A stretch of DNA of 32,645 bases from Oscillospiraceae bacterium (GCA_021199335.1 JAJQIG010000013.1:1-32645), one strand, 5' to 3'; numbered from the stretch's first letter, positions 1-9,005 are shown. Notes: generated by a model not told the origin, from the letters alone. Numbers and translations are program-made.

Positions 1-64
1 CCCACTGATGGCTTGCAAAATTGCTTCGCAATTTTGGCAGCTTGTTAAAGCTGCGTTTGAATTT
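1..64 (+). repeat. Truncated copy A of a hairpin-rich interspersed repeat
   Basis: Bases 1-52 are identical to 22584-22635, and similarity continues to about base 64 with a few substitutions. The window edge cuts off the 5' half that copy B shows. What remains is a 9-bp hairpin (CAAAATTGC / GCAATTTTG, 16-24 with 28-36, loop TTC) and a small AGCTT/AAGCT hairpin (39-52). As in copy B, a strong intrinsic terminator follows at once. This fits a 3'-UTR element of a plus-strand gene lying to the left of the window. Confidence 0.85.
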
Positions 65-65
65 C

Positions 66-99
66 AAGCGTCAGAAACAGCGGTCTGACGCTTATTTTT
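66..99 (+). terminator. Intrinsic terminator of an upstream plus-strand gene
   Basis: A perfect 10-bp stem (AAGCGTCAGA 66-75 with TCTGACGCTT 84-93, loop of 8 nt) is followed by ATTTTTT. The U-run exists only on the plus strand, so it ends transcription coming from left of the window. The stop codon of the convergent P-type ATPase (92-94) lies inside its right arm. Confidence 0.8.
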
Positions 100-2749
100 T
101 CATAAAGCACTGCAGAAGCGGCGCAAACATTGCAAATCCGAGCGCGACAAGCAGCTGTTTTCCCGTCAGCGGAACAGTTGCGAAAATTATCTGCATAAAG
201 GGAAGATATATTGCGCCGAATATTACCGCAAGCGATGTAAGAACCGCCAAAATAAGCTTGGGATTGTTGAAATACGGGACGGTAAAAATGTTTCTCTTCT
301 CCGATTTGCATTCAAAAACATGGGCAAGCTGGGTCATTACCAATGTAAAAAGCGCCGCTGTTCTCGCTGCCGCAAGGTCGGAGGTCATATACCTTGTTGT
401 AACAAAGCAGCCCAGGGTGCATATTCCTATCATTATGCCTCTGAAAATAATTTTTGCCATAAGTCCGTCGGAAAAGAAGCTCTCGTCCGCCTTTCTCGGC
501 GGCTTGCTCATATTTTCATGCTCCGCAGGCTCAACGCCGAGGGCAACTGCCGGCAAACCGTCCGTTGCAAGGTTTACAAGGAGTATCTGCGTTGGCAGAA
601 GCACGGTTGGCATACCGATTATTATCCCGAGGAACATGGTAAGAACCTCCCCGATATTGCAGGAGAGAAGATAACGCACAAATTTGCGTATATTCGCATA
701 AATTCCCCTGCCCTGTTCAACCGCTTTTACAAGCGTTGCGAAATTATCATCAAGAAGAACGACATCCGCAGCCTGCTTTGTTACATCCGTTCCCGTAATG
801 CCCATCGCAACGCCTATGCTCGCTTCCTTTACAGCGGGGGCGTCATTTACTCCGTCACCCGTCATAGTAACAATTTCACCGGAATTCTTGAACGCTCGGA
901 CAATTCTCAGCTTATCGGACGGGTTAACTCTCGCATAAACCGAAACCCTGCCTATTACCCTTTCAAGCTCGGCGTCATCCATTGAATTAAGCTCCGCACC
1001 CGTTAAAATCATGTCGCCCTTGCGATAAATTCCCGCCTTTGCGGCAACTGCCGCGGCGGTATTTTTATGGTCGCCCGTAATCATAACCGTGCGGATATGC
1101 GCGCTTCTGCAGGTTTTTACCGCCTGAATCGCTTCGGGTCTCGGCGGGTCGGTCATGCCGCTTAATCCGAGGAAAATCATTCCGCCTTCAATATCGCCGC
1201 CGCAATAATTTTCCCCACCGATATTTTTCTTGCATAGGGCGAGGACACGCAGGGCATCCTCCGTCATGAGGTCATGCTGCCGCTCAATTTCTCGGCGCAT
1301 TGAACGTGTAAGCGGCTTTATTCCGTCCTTTGTCATAACAAAGCCGCATCGGTTCAGGATAATATCGGCGGCTCCCTTTGTAAATGCGGTAATGCCCGAG
1401 CCGCTTTTGCATATAACCGTCATACAGCGTGTTTCGCTGTCGAACGGGATTTCGTCCGCCCTACTGAAGCTATGACTTAATTTATCTGCGGTTATATCAG
1501 CCTTTGCGGCGGCAATAAGGAGGGCAATTTCAGTTGGGTCGCCCACAACATTCCATTCGCCCAACGCATTAAGCTGTCCCCGTTCCCTCGGAGAAACATC
1601 CGATGGGGCGCTGATTGCCGCACTGCTGCATAGAACTCCGCAGGTTAGAAGCTCCGTCAGAATTTTATCGGAGGCGGGGTTAATTTTTGCTCCGTTAAGA
1701 GTTATTCCGCCCGAAATTTTGTATCCGTTTCCCGAAATATCATATGTATTTTCTCCGCAGAAGATTTTTGAAACGGTCATCTTATTTTCTGTAACCGTTC
1801 CTGTTTTATCAGTGCATATTACGGAGGTGCAGCCGAGTGTTTCAACCGAATGAAGCTTATGGACAAGCGCCTTTTGCTTGAGCATACGATTTACAGCAAG
1901 CGCAAGGGCAATCGTTACCGTTGCGGGAAGTCCCTCGGGGATTGCCGCTATTGCGATTGAAATTCCTGTCATAAGCATATCAAAGGGCGGTTCTCCCCTC
2001 AAAACTCCCGCACCCGCAACAACCGCACAGACCACAATGCATATAATCGCAACGATTTTTCCAAGCTCGCCAAGGCGCTTTTGAAGCGGGGTTTGCTCCT
2101 CATCGATTTCCGTAAGCATATCCGATATTTTTCCCATTTGCGCGGAAAGACCCGTTGCAATTACCCTTGCTTCGGCTGTACCCTTTGTAATAACCGTTCC
2201 GCTGTAAAGGATATTGCTTTTGCCTATGGAATTATCCCTGTCGCTGACATCGCCTGCTTCCTTTGAAACGGCGGCGGACTCCCCCGTAAGAATGCTTTCC
2301 TCCGCAAGCAGACCCTTTGAACGGAGAATTACCCCATCTGCAGGAACCTTATCCCCCGCTTCGAGTACAATAATATCATCGGGAACAAGCTCCGCCGCAG
2401 GAAGCTCCGTAAGCCTTCCGTCACGGTAAGCCTTAGCTGTGGGGGCGGTCATATTTTTTAGCGCAAGAAGGGTTTTTTCGGTCCTGTATTCCTGAATAAA
2501 CCCGAGAATGGCATTCAGAAGCACAATAATTATAATTGTTACGGCGTCATAAACCTCACCGAGAAAGAACGATACAACCGTTGCAATCAGCAGAATTATA
2601 ACCATTATATCCCTGAACTGACCGAGAAAGATTTTCATGGGCTTAGCTTTCTTTTCCGATGCAAGGACGTTTTTCCCATATTCCCTTTGGCGTTTTGCAG
2701 CCTCCTCGGAGGAAAGTCCCTGCCGAATGATATTATCCTGTTCCGTCAT
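92..2749 (-). CDS. Calcium-translocating P-type ATPase (PMCA/SERCA-like, P2 type)
   Basis: This 885-residue integral membrane pump very likely exports Ca2+ at the cost of ATP. The order is the classical one: an N-terminal cation-ATPase domain (about 10-30), TM1-2 (about 45-85), actuator domain with TGES at 155-158, TM3-4 with the Ca2+-site motif PEGLP at 271-275, phosphorylation site DKTGT at 314-318, an N domain with KGA, then MITGD, TGDGVNDAP, and a C-terminal group of TM helices. Length is typical of bacterial Ca2+ P-ATPases. The ATG at 2749 has an AAAGGAG site about 8 nt upstream. It is divergent from the pseudouridine synthase, and I saw only weak promoter candidates on its side of the gap. 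It is a useful intact comparison for the degenerate homologue at 24061-26097. Cation specificity is inferred from family motifs. Confidence 0.93.
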   Translation of the reverse strand: MTEQDNIIRQGLSSEEAAKRQREYGKNVLASEKKAKPMKIFLGQFRDIMVIILLIATVVSFFLGEVYDAVTIIIIVLLNAILGFIQEYRTEKTLLALKNMTAPTAKAYRDGRLTELPAAELVPDDIIVLEAGDKVPADGVILRSKGLLAEESILTGESAAVSKEAGDVSDRDNSIGKSNILYSGTVITKGTAEARVIATGLSAQMGKISDMLTEIDEEQTPLQKRLGELGKIVAIICIVVCAVVAGAGVLRGEPPFDMLMTGISIAIAAIPEGLPATVTIALALAVNRMLKQKALVHKLHSVETLGCTSVICTDKTGTVTENKMTVSKIFCGENTYDISGNGYKISGGITLNGAKINPASDKILTELLTCGVLCSSAAISAPSDVSPRERGQLNALGEWNVVGDPTEIALLIAAAKADITADKLSHSFSRADEIPFDSETRCMTVICKSGSGITAFTKGAADIILNRCGFVMTKDGIKPLTRSMRREIERQHDLMTEDALRVLALCKKNIGGENYCGGDIEGGMIFLGLSGMTDPPRPEAIQAVKTCRSAHIRTVMITGDHKNTAAAVAAKAGIYRKGDMILTGAELNSMDDAELERVIGRVSVYARVNPSDKLRIVRAFKNSGEIVTMTGDGVNDAPAVKEASIGVAMGITGTDVTKQAADVVLLDDNFATLVKAVEQGRGIYANIRKFVRYLLSCNIGEVLTMFLGIIIGMPTVLLPTQILLVNLATDGLPAVALGVEPAEHENMSKPPRKADESFFSDGLMAKIIFRGIMIGICTLGCFVTTRYMTSDLAAARTAALFTLVMTQLAHVFECKSEKRNIFTVPYFNNPKLILAVLTSLAVIFGAIYLPFMQIIFATVPLTGKQLLVALGFAMFAPLLQCFMKK

Positions 2750-2876
2750 TTTAATTCTCTCCTTTTAAGAGGATAGGTGTTAATCCATTCCGAACTTTAT
2801 ATAAATCTATTCGGACAGGCGATGAAATATGCTTTGCGGCTATTTTCAAATAAGTGTAGCATTTTTTTGGCGGATA

Positions 2877-2885
2877 TGTTATAAT
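2877..2885 (+). promoter_or_regulatory. Extended -10 promoter of the seven-gene operon
   Basis: TGTTATAAT at 2877-2885 is a perfect extended -10 element. The matching -35 position (2857-2862, TAGCAT) is poor, as expected for extended -10 promoters. It lies 46 nt before the start codon of the pseudouridine synthase and probably drives 2931-9005. Confidence 0.6.
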
Positions 2886-2930
2886 AAAAAACGGATAGTA
2901 TTCCATTTCCGAAAAAGGCAGGTTTATAAT

Positions 2931-3863
2931 ATGTCCAAACAGAATTTACACAAAAAATCCGATAAGCAGCTTTCTTTTACCGTAACAAAGCCTTCGCAGC
3001 TCCTTGATTTTCTTTACGAAAGCATGAAGGGCAAGGGCGTTAATAAAATCAAATCGACCTTGAAATACAGGCTTGTTTCCGTTGACGGAACGGTTACGAC
3101 AAGGTTCGACTACCCCCTTTCGGAGGGGCAAACCGTAACCGTTGCTTCATACAAGCCCGAATATAAGCCGTTCTATGTTCCGAATATGCCCGATATTATT
3201 TATGAGGACGACTGCATTATCGTTATTGATAAGCCTGCGGGTATGCTTGCGGTCGCAACCGATGATGAGAAGCAGAAAACGGCTTACCGCGCCGTTATGG
3301 AATATGTTAAGGCGAAAAACAAAAATAACCGCATTTTTATAGTTCATAGGCTTGACCGTGATACATCGGGAATCCTCCTTTTCGCTAAGAATGAGGAAAC
3401 AAAGTATGCGCTTCAGGATAACTGGGATAACTACGTCAAATACAGAGGCTACTGCGCGCTTATCGAGGGACATCCCGAGAAAAAATCGGGCAGGATAGAG
3501 TCATGGCTTAGGGAAACGGACAGCCATTTTGTTTTCTCCGCAAAAAATAAGGGCGATGGTAAATTTTCCGTTACAAATTATGAAATAAAACGTGAAAGCC
3601 GCAATTATTCCCTTGCCGCCGTCAATATTGAAACGGGGAGAAAAAATCAGATACGTGTCCATTTCAGTGAAATGGGCTGCCCGATTGTCGGGGATAAAAA
3701 ATACGGCGCTTCAACCAACCCGATTCATAGGCTTGCGCTCCATGCGGACAGGCTTGTGATTTTCCTTCCGCACCTTAATGAGGAAAAGGAATTTAAGCTG
3801 CCCGTGCCGAATAAATTTCTTTTCTGCATGAAGCATGAAAAAGATTTTGAAAGGAAGAATTGA
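2931..3863 (+). CDS. RluA-family pseudouridine synthase
   Basis: This 310-residue enzyme isomerises uridine to pseudouridine in rRNA or tRNA. An N-terminal S4-like RNA-binding region (about 12-75) precedes the catalytic domain, which carries the family motif HRLDRDTSG at 139-147; Asp142 is the expected catalytic residue. The start at 2931 was chosen over an in-frame upstream ATG at 2829. An AAAAAGGCAGG site lies 9 nt before 2931, the promoter lies inside the longer form, and the extra 34 residues are not family-like. It is the first gene of a tightly packed operon, with 4 nt to the next gene. The exact target (RluB/C/D/TruC type) cannot be assigned. Confidence 0.9.
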   Translation: MSKQNLHKKSDKQLSFTVTKPSQLLDFLYESMKGKGVNKIKSTLKYRLVSVDGTVTTRFDYPLSEGQTVTVASYKPEYKPFYVPNMPDIIYEDDCIIVIDKPAGMLAVATDDEKQKTAYRAVMEYVKAKNKNNRIFIVHRLDRDTSGILLFAKNEETKYALQDNWDNYVKYRGYCALIEGHPEKKSGRIESWLRETDSHFVFSAKNKGDGKFSVTNYEIKRESRNYSLAAVNIETGRKNQIRVHFSEMGCPIVGDKKYGASTNPIHRLALHADRLVIFLPHLNEEKEFKLPVPNKFLFCMKHEKDFERKN

Positions 3864-3867
3864 AAAA

Positions 3868-4320
3868 ATGAAACCTTATGAAAGAACCGCCCATTATTAC
3901 GAAACGGACAAAATGGGAATTGTTCACCACTCAAACTATATACGCTGGTTTGAGGAAACAAGAGTTTATTTTCTTGCGCAGGCGGGCTACTCCTATGAAA
4001 AAATGGAGGAGAATGGGGTTATGATTCCCGTTCAATCCGTTAATGTTCAATATAAAAACGCCGTTCGTTTCGGCGAAACCGTTATAATTGCCCCAAAGGT
4101 TGAGGAATTTAACGGATTCCGCCTTTGCGTTTCCTACCGCATTGTCGGAAAAGAAAACGGCGACCTTAAAGCAACGGGCGAAACAAGGCACTTTTTTACC
4201 GACACAAGCCTTAAACCGATACGCACGAAAAGCGAATACCCCGAAATATACAAGGTTTTTCACGATAATATAGGCATTGATTTTCTTGAAGGGCAGGACG
4301 GGCATAATGAAGATTTATAA
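3868..4320 (+). CDS. Acyl-CoA thioesterase, YbgC/FadM (4-hydroxybenzoyl-CoA thioesterase) family
   Basis: This is a 150-residue single hot-dog protein that would hydrolyse acyl-CoA or acyl-ACP thioesters in the cytoplasm. The diagnostic N-terminal block YETDKMGIVHHSNYIRWFEE is present; Asp14 matches the catalytic Asp of the family, followed by the His-containing stretch before the long helix. A GAAAGGAAG site lies about 11 nt before the ATG at 3868. An in-frame ATG at 3835 would overlap the previous gene and lacks such a site. The last 14 nt overlap the esterase that follows, which suggests translational coupling. Substrate is unknown. Confidence 0.88.
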   Translation: MKPYERTAHYYETDKMGIVHHSNYIRWFEETRVYFLAQAGYSYEKMEENGVMIPVQSVNVQYKNAVRFGETVIIAPKVEEFNGFRLCVSYRIVGKENGDLKATGETRHFFTDTSLKPIRTKSEYPEIYKVFHDNIGIDFLEGQDGHNEDL

Positions 4321-5383
4321 GGCGGATGAAAAAAATATTCGCGCGATAGGAAGAACCGTTTATCACGATGAAATTCGCTGGCTCGGCTACTCCTGCACGG
4401 CGGTTGAATTTGAATTTACGGGAAAAAAGCTCTCCGCCGAGATAACCACCGACTGGGTTGACGATGCGGAATGGAAAACCCTTTTCAAATGCTTTCTTGC
4501 CGTTTTTGTTAACGACTGCGAAACGCCGACAAAGCGCTTCCCGCTCGATGAGGGAACAAACAGCTACGACATTTATTCCTCCGGCAATATCCAAACCGTT
4601 AAAATACGCATAATGAAAATGTCGGAGAATGCTTTCAGCCGCGCCGGAATTGTTTCAATTATTGCGGACGGAGAAATATCGCCGACCGCAAGCGATAAAA
4701 ACCGCCGCATTGAATTTATAGGCGATTCGATAACCTGCGGCTTTGGCGATGAGTGCGCTTCGGCTTCCGACGGCTTCACCACCGCAACAGAAAATCCCTG
4801 GGATAACTATGCCGCCCTTACCGCAAGGCGGCTTAATGCGGATTTCCACCTTGTTTCGTGGACCTCAATCGGGGTTCTTTCAAATTCCGTTAAGGAGGAT
4901 GTCAACGAGCCCGACGACGCATGGGTTATGCCCAAAATTTACGGCTACACCGATAAAGGAATGGAGGGCTGCCTTGGGCTTGAGCCGAAAAAGTGGGATT
5001 TTTCTCTTTTTAAGCCGCAGCTTATTGTTGTTAACCTCGGGACGAACGATAAGGATTACACAAGGGGCATTCCCGAAAGAACCGCCGCCTTTGAGCATTG
5101 CTACGAGGAATTTATCCGTGAGGTACGCAGGCTTAACCCCGATGCGTACATCCTTTGCGCCCTCGGGGCAATGGGGCAGGAGCTTTGTCCGCAGGTTGAG
5201 GAGGCTGTAAAAAGGCTTGACGATGAGAAGATATCCTCATTAAGGTTTGAAGTTCAATGCGAATCGGACGGAATCGGCGCCGAAAATCATCCGAGCCTTG
5301 CGACACACAAAAAAATGTCCCACAGGCTGCTTGAGGAGATAAATCAGCTTAATATTTTCGGCAAGGACGGTGATAACTCTTGA
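4307..5383 (+). CDS. SGNH/GDSL esterase, CE2-like (acetyl-xylan esterase type), cytoplasmic
   Basis: This 358-residue protein has a beta-rich N-terminal domain (about 1-130) and an SGNH hydrolase domain, the two-domain build of carbohydrate esterase family 2. Nucleophile motif GDSITCGFGDE (Ser141), GTND at 245-248 and NHPS with the likely catalytic His328 are all visible. CE2 enzymes remove acetyl groups from plant polysaccharides or oligosaccharides. There is no signal peptide, so this copy probably acts on imported acetylated sugars. ATG 4307 is preceded by AGGACGGG and overlaps the thioesterase end by 14 nt. The stop overlaps the next TTG start (TTGA). CE2 membership is from motif layout; other SGNH families are possible. 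Confidence 0.82.
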   Translation: MKIYKADEKNIRAIGRTVYHDEIRWLGYSCTAVEFEFTGKKLSAEITTDWVDDAEWKTLFKCFLAVFVNDCETPTKRFPLDEGTNSYDIYSSGNIQTVKIRIMKMSENAFSRAGIVSIIADGEISPTASDKNRRIEFIGDSITCGFGDECASASDGFTTATENPWDNYAALTARRLNADFHLVSWTSIGVLSNSVKEDVNEPDDAWVMPKIYGYTDKGMEGCLGLEPKKWDFSLFKPQLIVVNLGTNDKDYTRGIPERTAAFEHCYEEFIREVRRLNPDAYILCALGAMGQELCPQVEEAVKRLDDEKISSLRFEVQCESDGIGAENHPSLATHKKMSHRLLEEINQLNIFGKDGDNS

Positions 5384-6627
5384 CAGACGCTTATGACTGC
5401 ATTATAATCGGCGGCGGAGCGGCGGGGCTTATGGCGGCAATAACTGCATCGGAGCTTGGCAAAAGGGTGCTTCTCCTTGAAAAAACAGGCCGCTGCGGAA
5501 AAAAGCTCTCCATAACGGGAAAGGGACGGTGCAACGTTACAAACAACTGCGCCGAGGAAGAGTTTTTTTCAAATATCCCGACCAATCCGAGGTTCCTTTA
5601 CTCCGCCTATTCACGCTTTTCTTCGCAGGATTGTATGGACTTTTTTGAACAGCTCGGAGTTCCGCTTAAAACGGAACGGGGAAACAGAGTTTTCCCCGTA
5701 AGTGACAAGGCTTCGGACATTGTAGATGCCCTTGAAAGGGCCTGCGGCAGAAATGGGGTCACAATCATTTATTCAAGGGCGACCGAAATTCTTACCGAAA
5801 AAAACGGCGATGAGGTCACATCCGTTATCGGCGTAAAATGCGGGGAAAAGGGATACTATGCCCCGTCCGTTCTGATTGCTTCGGGGGGAAAATCCTATCC
5901 GAAAACAGGCTCGGACGGCGATGGATATGCGCTTGCGAAGTCGCTTGGGCACACCGTTACAAGGCTCAAGCCCTCCCTTGTTCCGATACTCTCGGAGGAC
6001 AGCTATTGCAGGGAAATGATGGGGCTTTCGCTGAAAAACTGCACCCTTACCCTCAAGGATAACAGCAAAAACAAGGCGGTTTTTACGGAGATGGGGGAAA
6101 TGCTCTTCACCCATTTCGGAGTATCGGGGTCTTTGGTTTTAAGCGCATCCAGCCATATTCCCGAAATTGAAAAGGGACACTATACATTTTACATTGACCT
6201 TAAACCCGCCCTTGATGAAAAAAAGCTCAACGAACGCATTCTCAGGGATTTCGGGGAAATTCCAAACAGAATTTTTGCGAATTCGCTTTCAAAGCTTCTC
6301 CCCGCAAAGATGATTCCCGTTATTGTACGTCTTTCGGGAATTGACGGGAACAAACAGGTTAACTCCGTTACAAAGCAGGAACGGGCAAGGCTTGTTTCTC
6401 TTTTAAAGGCATTCCCGATACATATTCTTGATTTTCGCCCGATAGATGAAGCTATTGTTACAAGCGGCGGAATAAAAACAAGCGAGGTTTCCCCCAAAAC
6501 AATGGAATCGAAGCTTGTAAAGGGGCTTTATTTTGCGGGGGAAATTCTCGATGTTGACGGATACACGGGGGGATTTAACCTTCAATCGGCATTTTCCACG
6601 GGAAGATGCGCAGGAACATTTATGTAA
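5380..6627 (+). CDS. NAD(P)/FAD-dependent oxidoreductase, BaiN/HI0933 family (copy 1)
   Basis: This 415-residue flavoprotein begins with a Rossmann FAD site (IIIGGGAAGL near residue 10), followed by the E-K-x-GRCGKKLSITGKGRCN block typical of the HI0933/BaiN family. It ends with YFAGEILDVDGYTGGFN. Members are flavin-dependent reductases of largely unknown substrate; BaiN was proposed to act in bile-acid dehydroxylation, but most copies are housekeeping genes next to cmk in Clostridia, as here. The start is TTG 5380, overlapping the previous stop. AAGGACGG lies about 12 nt upstream, and the next in-frame ATG would cut the FAD motif. A paralogue lies at 15429-16673. Confidence 0.88.
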   Translation: MTDAYDCIIIGGGAAGLMAAITASELGKRVLLLEKTGRCGKKLSITGKGRCNVTNNCAEEEFFSNIPTNPRFLYSAYSRFSSQDCMDFFEQLGVPLKTERGNRVFPVSDKASDIVDALERACGRNGVTIIYSRATEILTEKNGDEVTSVIGVKCGEKGYYAPSVLIASGGKSYPKTGSDGDGYALAKSLGHTVTRLKPSLVPILSEDSYCREMMGLSLKNCTLTLKDNSKNKAVFTEMGEMLFTHFGVSGSLVLSASSHIPEIEKGHYTFYIDLKPALDEKKLNERILRDFGEIPNRIFANSLSKLLPAKMIPVIVRLSGIDGNKQVNSVTKQERARLVSLLKAFPIHILDFRPIDEAIVTSGGIKTSEVSPKTMESKLVKGLYFAGEILDVDGYTGGFNLQSAFSTGRCAGTFM

Positions 6628-6644
6628 AAACGGAGGGGATATAA

Positions 6645-7433
6645 TTGCCTACGGAGCTTCTTGAACGCAGCGAATCGGGAACATCCTCGCAGGAGAAATT
6701 CGGCAAAAGCAACCGTATTGAGCTTCTTGATTTTCTCAGGGGAGCGGCGATTGTTTATGTTATGCTTTATCACCTGCTCTATGACCTTATATATTTCCAA
6801 GGCATAGATATGCCATTTTTCCACACGGACTTATTTGAGGTTATCCACAAAATCTTTGTCGGCATTCTTATAATTGTTTCGGGGATATGCTCGGGCTTTT
6901 CAAGGAACACCGTAAAAAGGGGCGCTGAGCTTTATCTTATGGGGAGCATACTTACGATTTTTACCGATATTTTTATGCATGATATGGTGTTCGTTTTCGG
7001 CGCGCTCTCCTTTTTCGGCGCAATGATGGTCATATGCGGAATATGCAGGCCGCTGATTGATAAAATTAACGGCTTCGTTCTTTTTGCCGCAGGCTTGCTT
7101 ATGTATATTATCACCTTTGATTTCCCGAACGGAGGGGTTCTTCACCTGTTTTTTACCGATATAACAATTCCCCTGCCCGAGGATGCGATTTATTCCTACG
7201 CTATCGGTATAAAGCCAAAAGGCTTTCACTCATCGGACTATTTTCCGCTTATACCAAACGGATTTCTTTACATAATGGGCGCCGCGCTTTCGGGGATAAT
7301 CGCAAGGGGCGGTATGCCAAGGCTTTTTTACGGCAGGATACGGGTGCCTGTGATAAATTTTTTGGGCAGACATTCGCTGCTTTTTTACATAATTCATCAG
7401 CCCTTATTTATGCTGATTATGCTTGCTTTTTGA
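6645..7433 (+). CDS. DUF1624 / heparan-alpha-glucosaminide N-acetyltransferase-like membrane protein
   Basis: This 262-residue multi-pass membrane protein has about seven predicted hydrophobic segments. The N-terminal signature LLDFLRGAAIVYVMLYHLLY is characteristic of the DUF1624/HGSNAT-catalytic family, related to acyltransferase-3 proteins that carry acyl groups across the membrane. The C-terminal FLGRHSLLFYIIHQP is also a hallmark. The TTG start at 6645 has GGAGGGG 6 nt upstream and no nearby in-frame ATG. It sits 17 nt after the flavoprotein and 10 nt before rsmA. Biochemical role is unknown; acetylation of a cell-envelope glycan is an inference from the family. Confidence 0.82.
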   Translation: MPTELLERSESGTSSQEKFGKSNRIELLDFLRGAAIVYVMLYHLLYDLIYFQGIDMPFFHTDLFEVIHKIFVGILIIVSGICSGFSRNTVKRGAELYLMGSILTIFTDIFMHDMVFVFGALSFFGAMMVICGICRPLIDKINGFVLFAAGLLMYIITFDFPNGGVLHLFFTDITIPLPEDAIYSYAIGIKPKGFHSSDYFPLIPNGFLYIMGAALSGIIARGGMPRLFYGRIRVPVINFLGRHSLLFYIIHQPLFMLIMLAF

Positions 7434-7443
7434 AAGGATGCTT

Positions 7444-8313
7444 ATGGAAAATTTAACTGATATGGGAGTAATAAAGGACTTATTCAGCCGCCACGGCTTC
7501 TCATTCTCAAAAACGTTGGGGCAGAATTTCCTTATTAACCCCTCCGTCTGTCCGAAAATAGCGGAAATGGGCGGAGCCGCAAGGGGCGTTGGAGCAATTG
7601 AGATAGGGACAGGCGTTGGAGTTCTCACGCAGGAACTTGCAAAGCGAGCCGAAAGGGTTGTTGCAATCGAAATTGACGAGCGGCTTATCCCTATTCTTAA
7701 CGAAACCCTTGCGGAATACGATAATGTTACCGTTATAAACGGCGATGTTATGAAGCTTGACCTTAATGAGATAATCGGGGAAAATTTCGGGGGCATGGAT
7801 GTTGTTGTCTGCGCCAATTTGCCGTATTATATAACCTCGCCGATAATAATGCTGCTGCTTGAAAGCCGTCTGCCTATATCCTCGGTTACGGTAATGGTTC
7901 AGAGGGAGGCGGGGAAAAGGCTTTGCGCCGAGCTTGGGACAAGGGATGTTGGGGCTGTAACCGTTGCGGTAAGATATTATTCCGAGCCGAAGCTTCTTTT
8001 CAATGTGTCGAGGGGGAGCTTTATGCCGCCGCCAAATGTTGATTCCTGCGTAATAAGGCTTGATATTCGCAGGGATAATATTTACAAGGCGGCGGACGAG
8101 GAATTTTTCTTCAAAACAGTAAGAGGGGCATTCTCCCAACGCAGAAAAAATCTGCTTAATTCCCTCTCGTCCTCACTCGGAATGGAGAAAGCAATGGTAG
8201 CGGCGGCTGCGGAGAGCGCAAATATTTCGCCGAACGCACGTCCCGAGCAGCTTTCAATGGAGGATTTTCTAGTCCTTGCGGAAAAGCTGGCTTTAGCCAA
8301 AAACGAAAATTAA
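7444..8313 (+). CDS. rsmA: 16S rRNA (adenine(1518)-N6/adenine(1519)-N6)-dimethyltransferase RsmA/KsgA
   Basis: This 289-residue SAM-dependent enzyme dimethylates two adjacent adenines in the 3'-terminal helix of 16S rRNA, a late step in small-subunit assembly. Visible motifs: LGQNFL near the N terminus, SAM-binding IEIGTGVGVLTQEL, acidic VVAIEIDERL, and catalytic NLPYYITSP. The C-terminal helical domain is present and length is normal. Three in-frame ATGs cluster here (7423, 7438, 7444). I chose 7444 because GAAAGG at 7432-7437 overlaps the second ATG and is best placed for the third. It sits between the DUF1624 gene and cmk in the same operon. Confidence 0.95.
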   Translation: MENLTDMGVIKDLFSRHGFSFSKTLGQNFLINPSVCPKIAEMGGAARGVGAIEIGTGVGVLTQELAKRAERVVAIEIDERLIPILNETLAEYDNVTVINGDVMKLDLNEIIGENFGGMDVVVCANLPYYITSPIIMLLLESRLPISSVTVMVQREAGKRLCAELGTRDVGAVTVAVRYYSEPKLLFNVSRGSFMPPPNVDSCVIRLDIRRDNIYKAADEEFFFKTVRGAFSQRRKNLLNSLSSSLGMEKAMVAAAAESANISPNARPEQLSMEDFLVLAEKLALAKNEN

Positions 8314-8327
8314 AGGAGTTAATGAAT

Positions 8328-9005
8328 ATGCCGATAAATATTGCAATAGACGGTCCTTCGGGCGCAGGAAAAAGCACAATTGCGAGGGCTGCTTCAAAGC
8401 GCCTCGGATTTATATACGTTGACACGGGGGCGCTTTACAGGGCGGTTGCCTGCCATATGCTCTCAAGGGGCATTTCCGCTGACGATGAGGAGGCCGTTTC
8501 AGCCGAGCTTGCGGGGCTTGGCGAGGACTATTTTTCCCTCCGTTTTATTGACGGGGTTCAGCACGTTTTCTGCGGAGAAGAGGATGTTTCGGACAAAATC
8601 CGCACCCCCGAAATTTCTATGGGAGCATCGAACGTTTCAGCCATTCCGGCAGTTAGAAAATATCTTTTTGAGCTTCAGCGAAAAATTGCCCGTGAAAACA
8701 ACATTATTATGGACGGACGGGACATAGGCACGGTGGTTCTCCCGAACGCTGACCTTAAAATTTACCTTACCGCTTCCGCCGAGGAAAGGGCAAACCGCCG
8801 TTTTAAGGAGCTTTCCGCCAAAAAGGACTGCCCTCCATACGATAAGGTTCTTGCCGACATTAGGCAGCGTGATTACAACGACATGAACCGTGAAATCGCT
8901 CCGCTTAAACAGGCTGATGATGCCGTTCTTGCGGACACATCGGAGCTTAATTTTGAAGAAGCAACGGAGCTTGTTCTGCGATTAATTAGGGAAAAAATCG
9001 GGTAA
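8328..9005 (+). CDS. cmk: Cytidylate kinase
   Basis: This 225-residue enzyme phosphorylates CMP/dCMP with ATP in pyrimidine salvage and synthesis. The P-loop GPSGAGKST stands at residues 9-17. The YVDTGALYRAV block, the DGRDIGTVVLP motif and RQRDYNDMNRE substrate/lid regions are all conserved. The ATG at 8328 has AAAGGAG 9 nt upstream; the in-frame ATG two codons earlier is only about 3 nt from that site. It ends the operon. In many Clostridia cmk follows a BaiN-type flavoprotein directly; here the DUF1624 gene and rsmA are between them. No strong terminator follows; a weak TTTGT/ACAAA hairpin with GTTTTTC at about 9041-9066 may serve. Confidence 0.95.
   Translation: MPINIAIDGPSGAGKSTIARAASKRLGFIYVDTGALYRAVACHMLSRGISADDEEAVSAELAGLGEDYFSLRFIDGVQHVFCGEEDVSDKIRTPEISMGASNVSAIPAVRKYLFELQRKIARENNIIMDGRDIGTVVLPNADLKIYLTASAEERANRRFKELSAKKDCPPYDKVLADIRQRDYNDMNREIAPLKQADDAVLADTSELNFEEATELVLRLIREKIG

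Noticed and set aside
3095-3125. A tRNA TpsiC-arm-like GGTTCGA string
   Set aside because: It lies inside the pseudouridine synthase coding sequence and no cloverleaf can be formed around it.
7507-8139. A 210-codon minus-strand frame opposite rsmA
   Set aside because: It is fully inside the well-supported rsmA gene and rich in residues typical of antisense frames.
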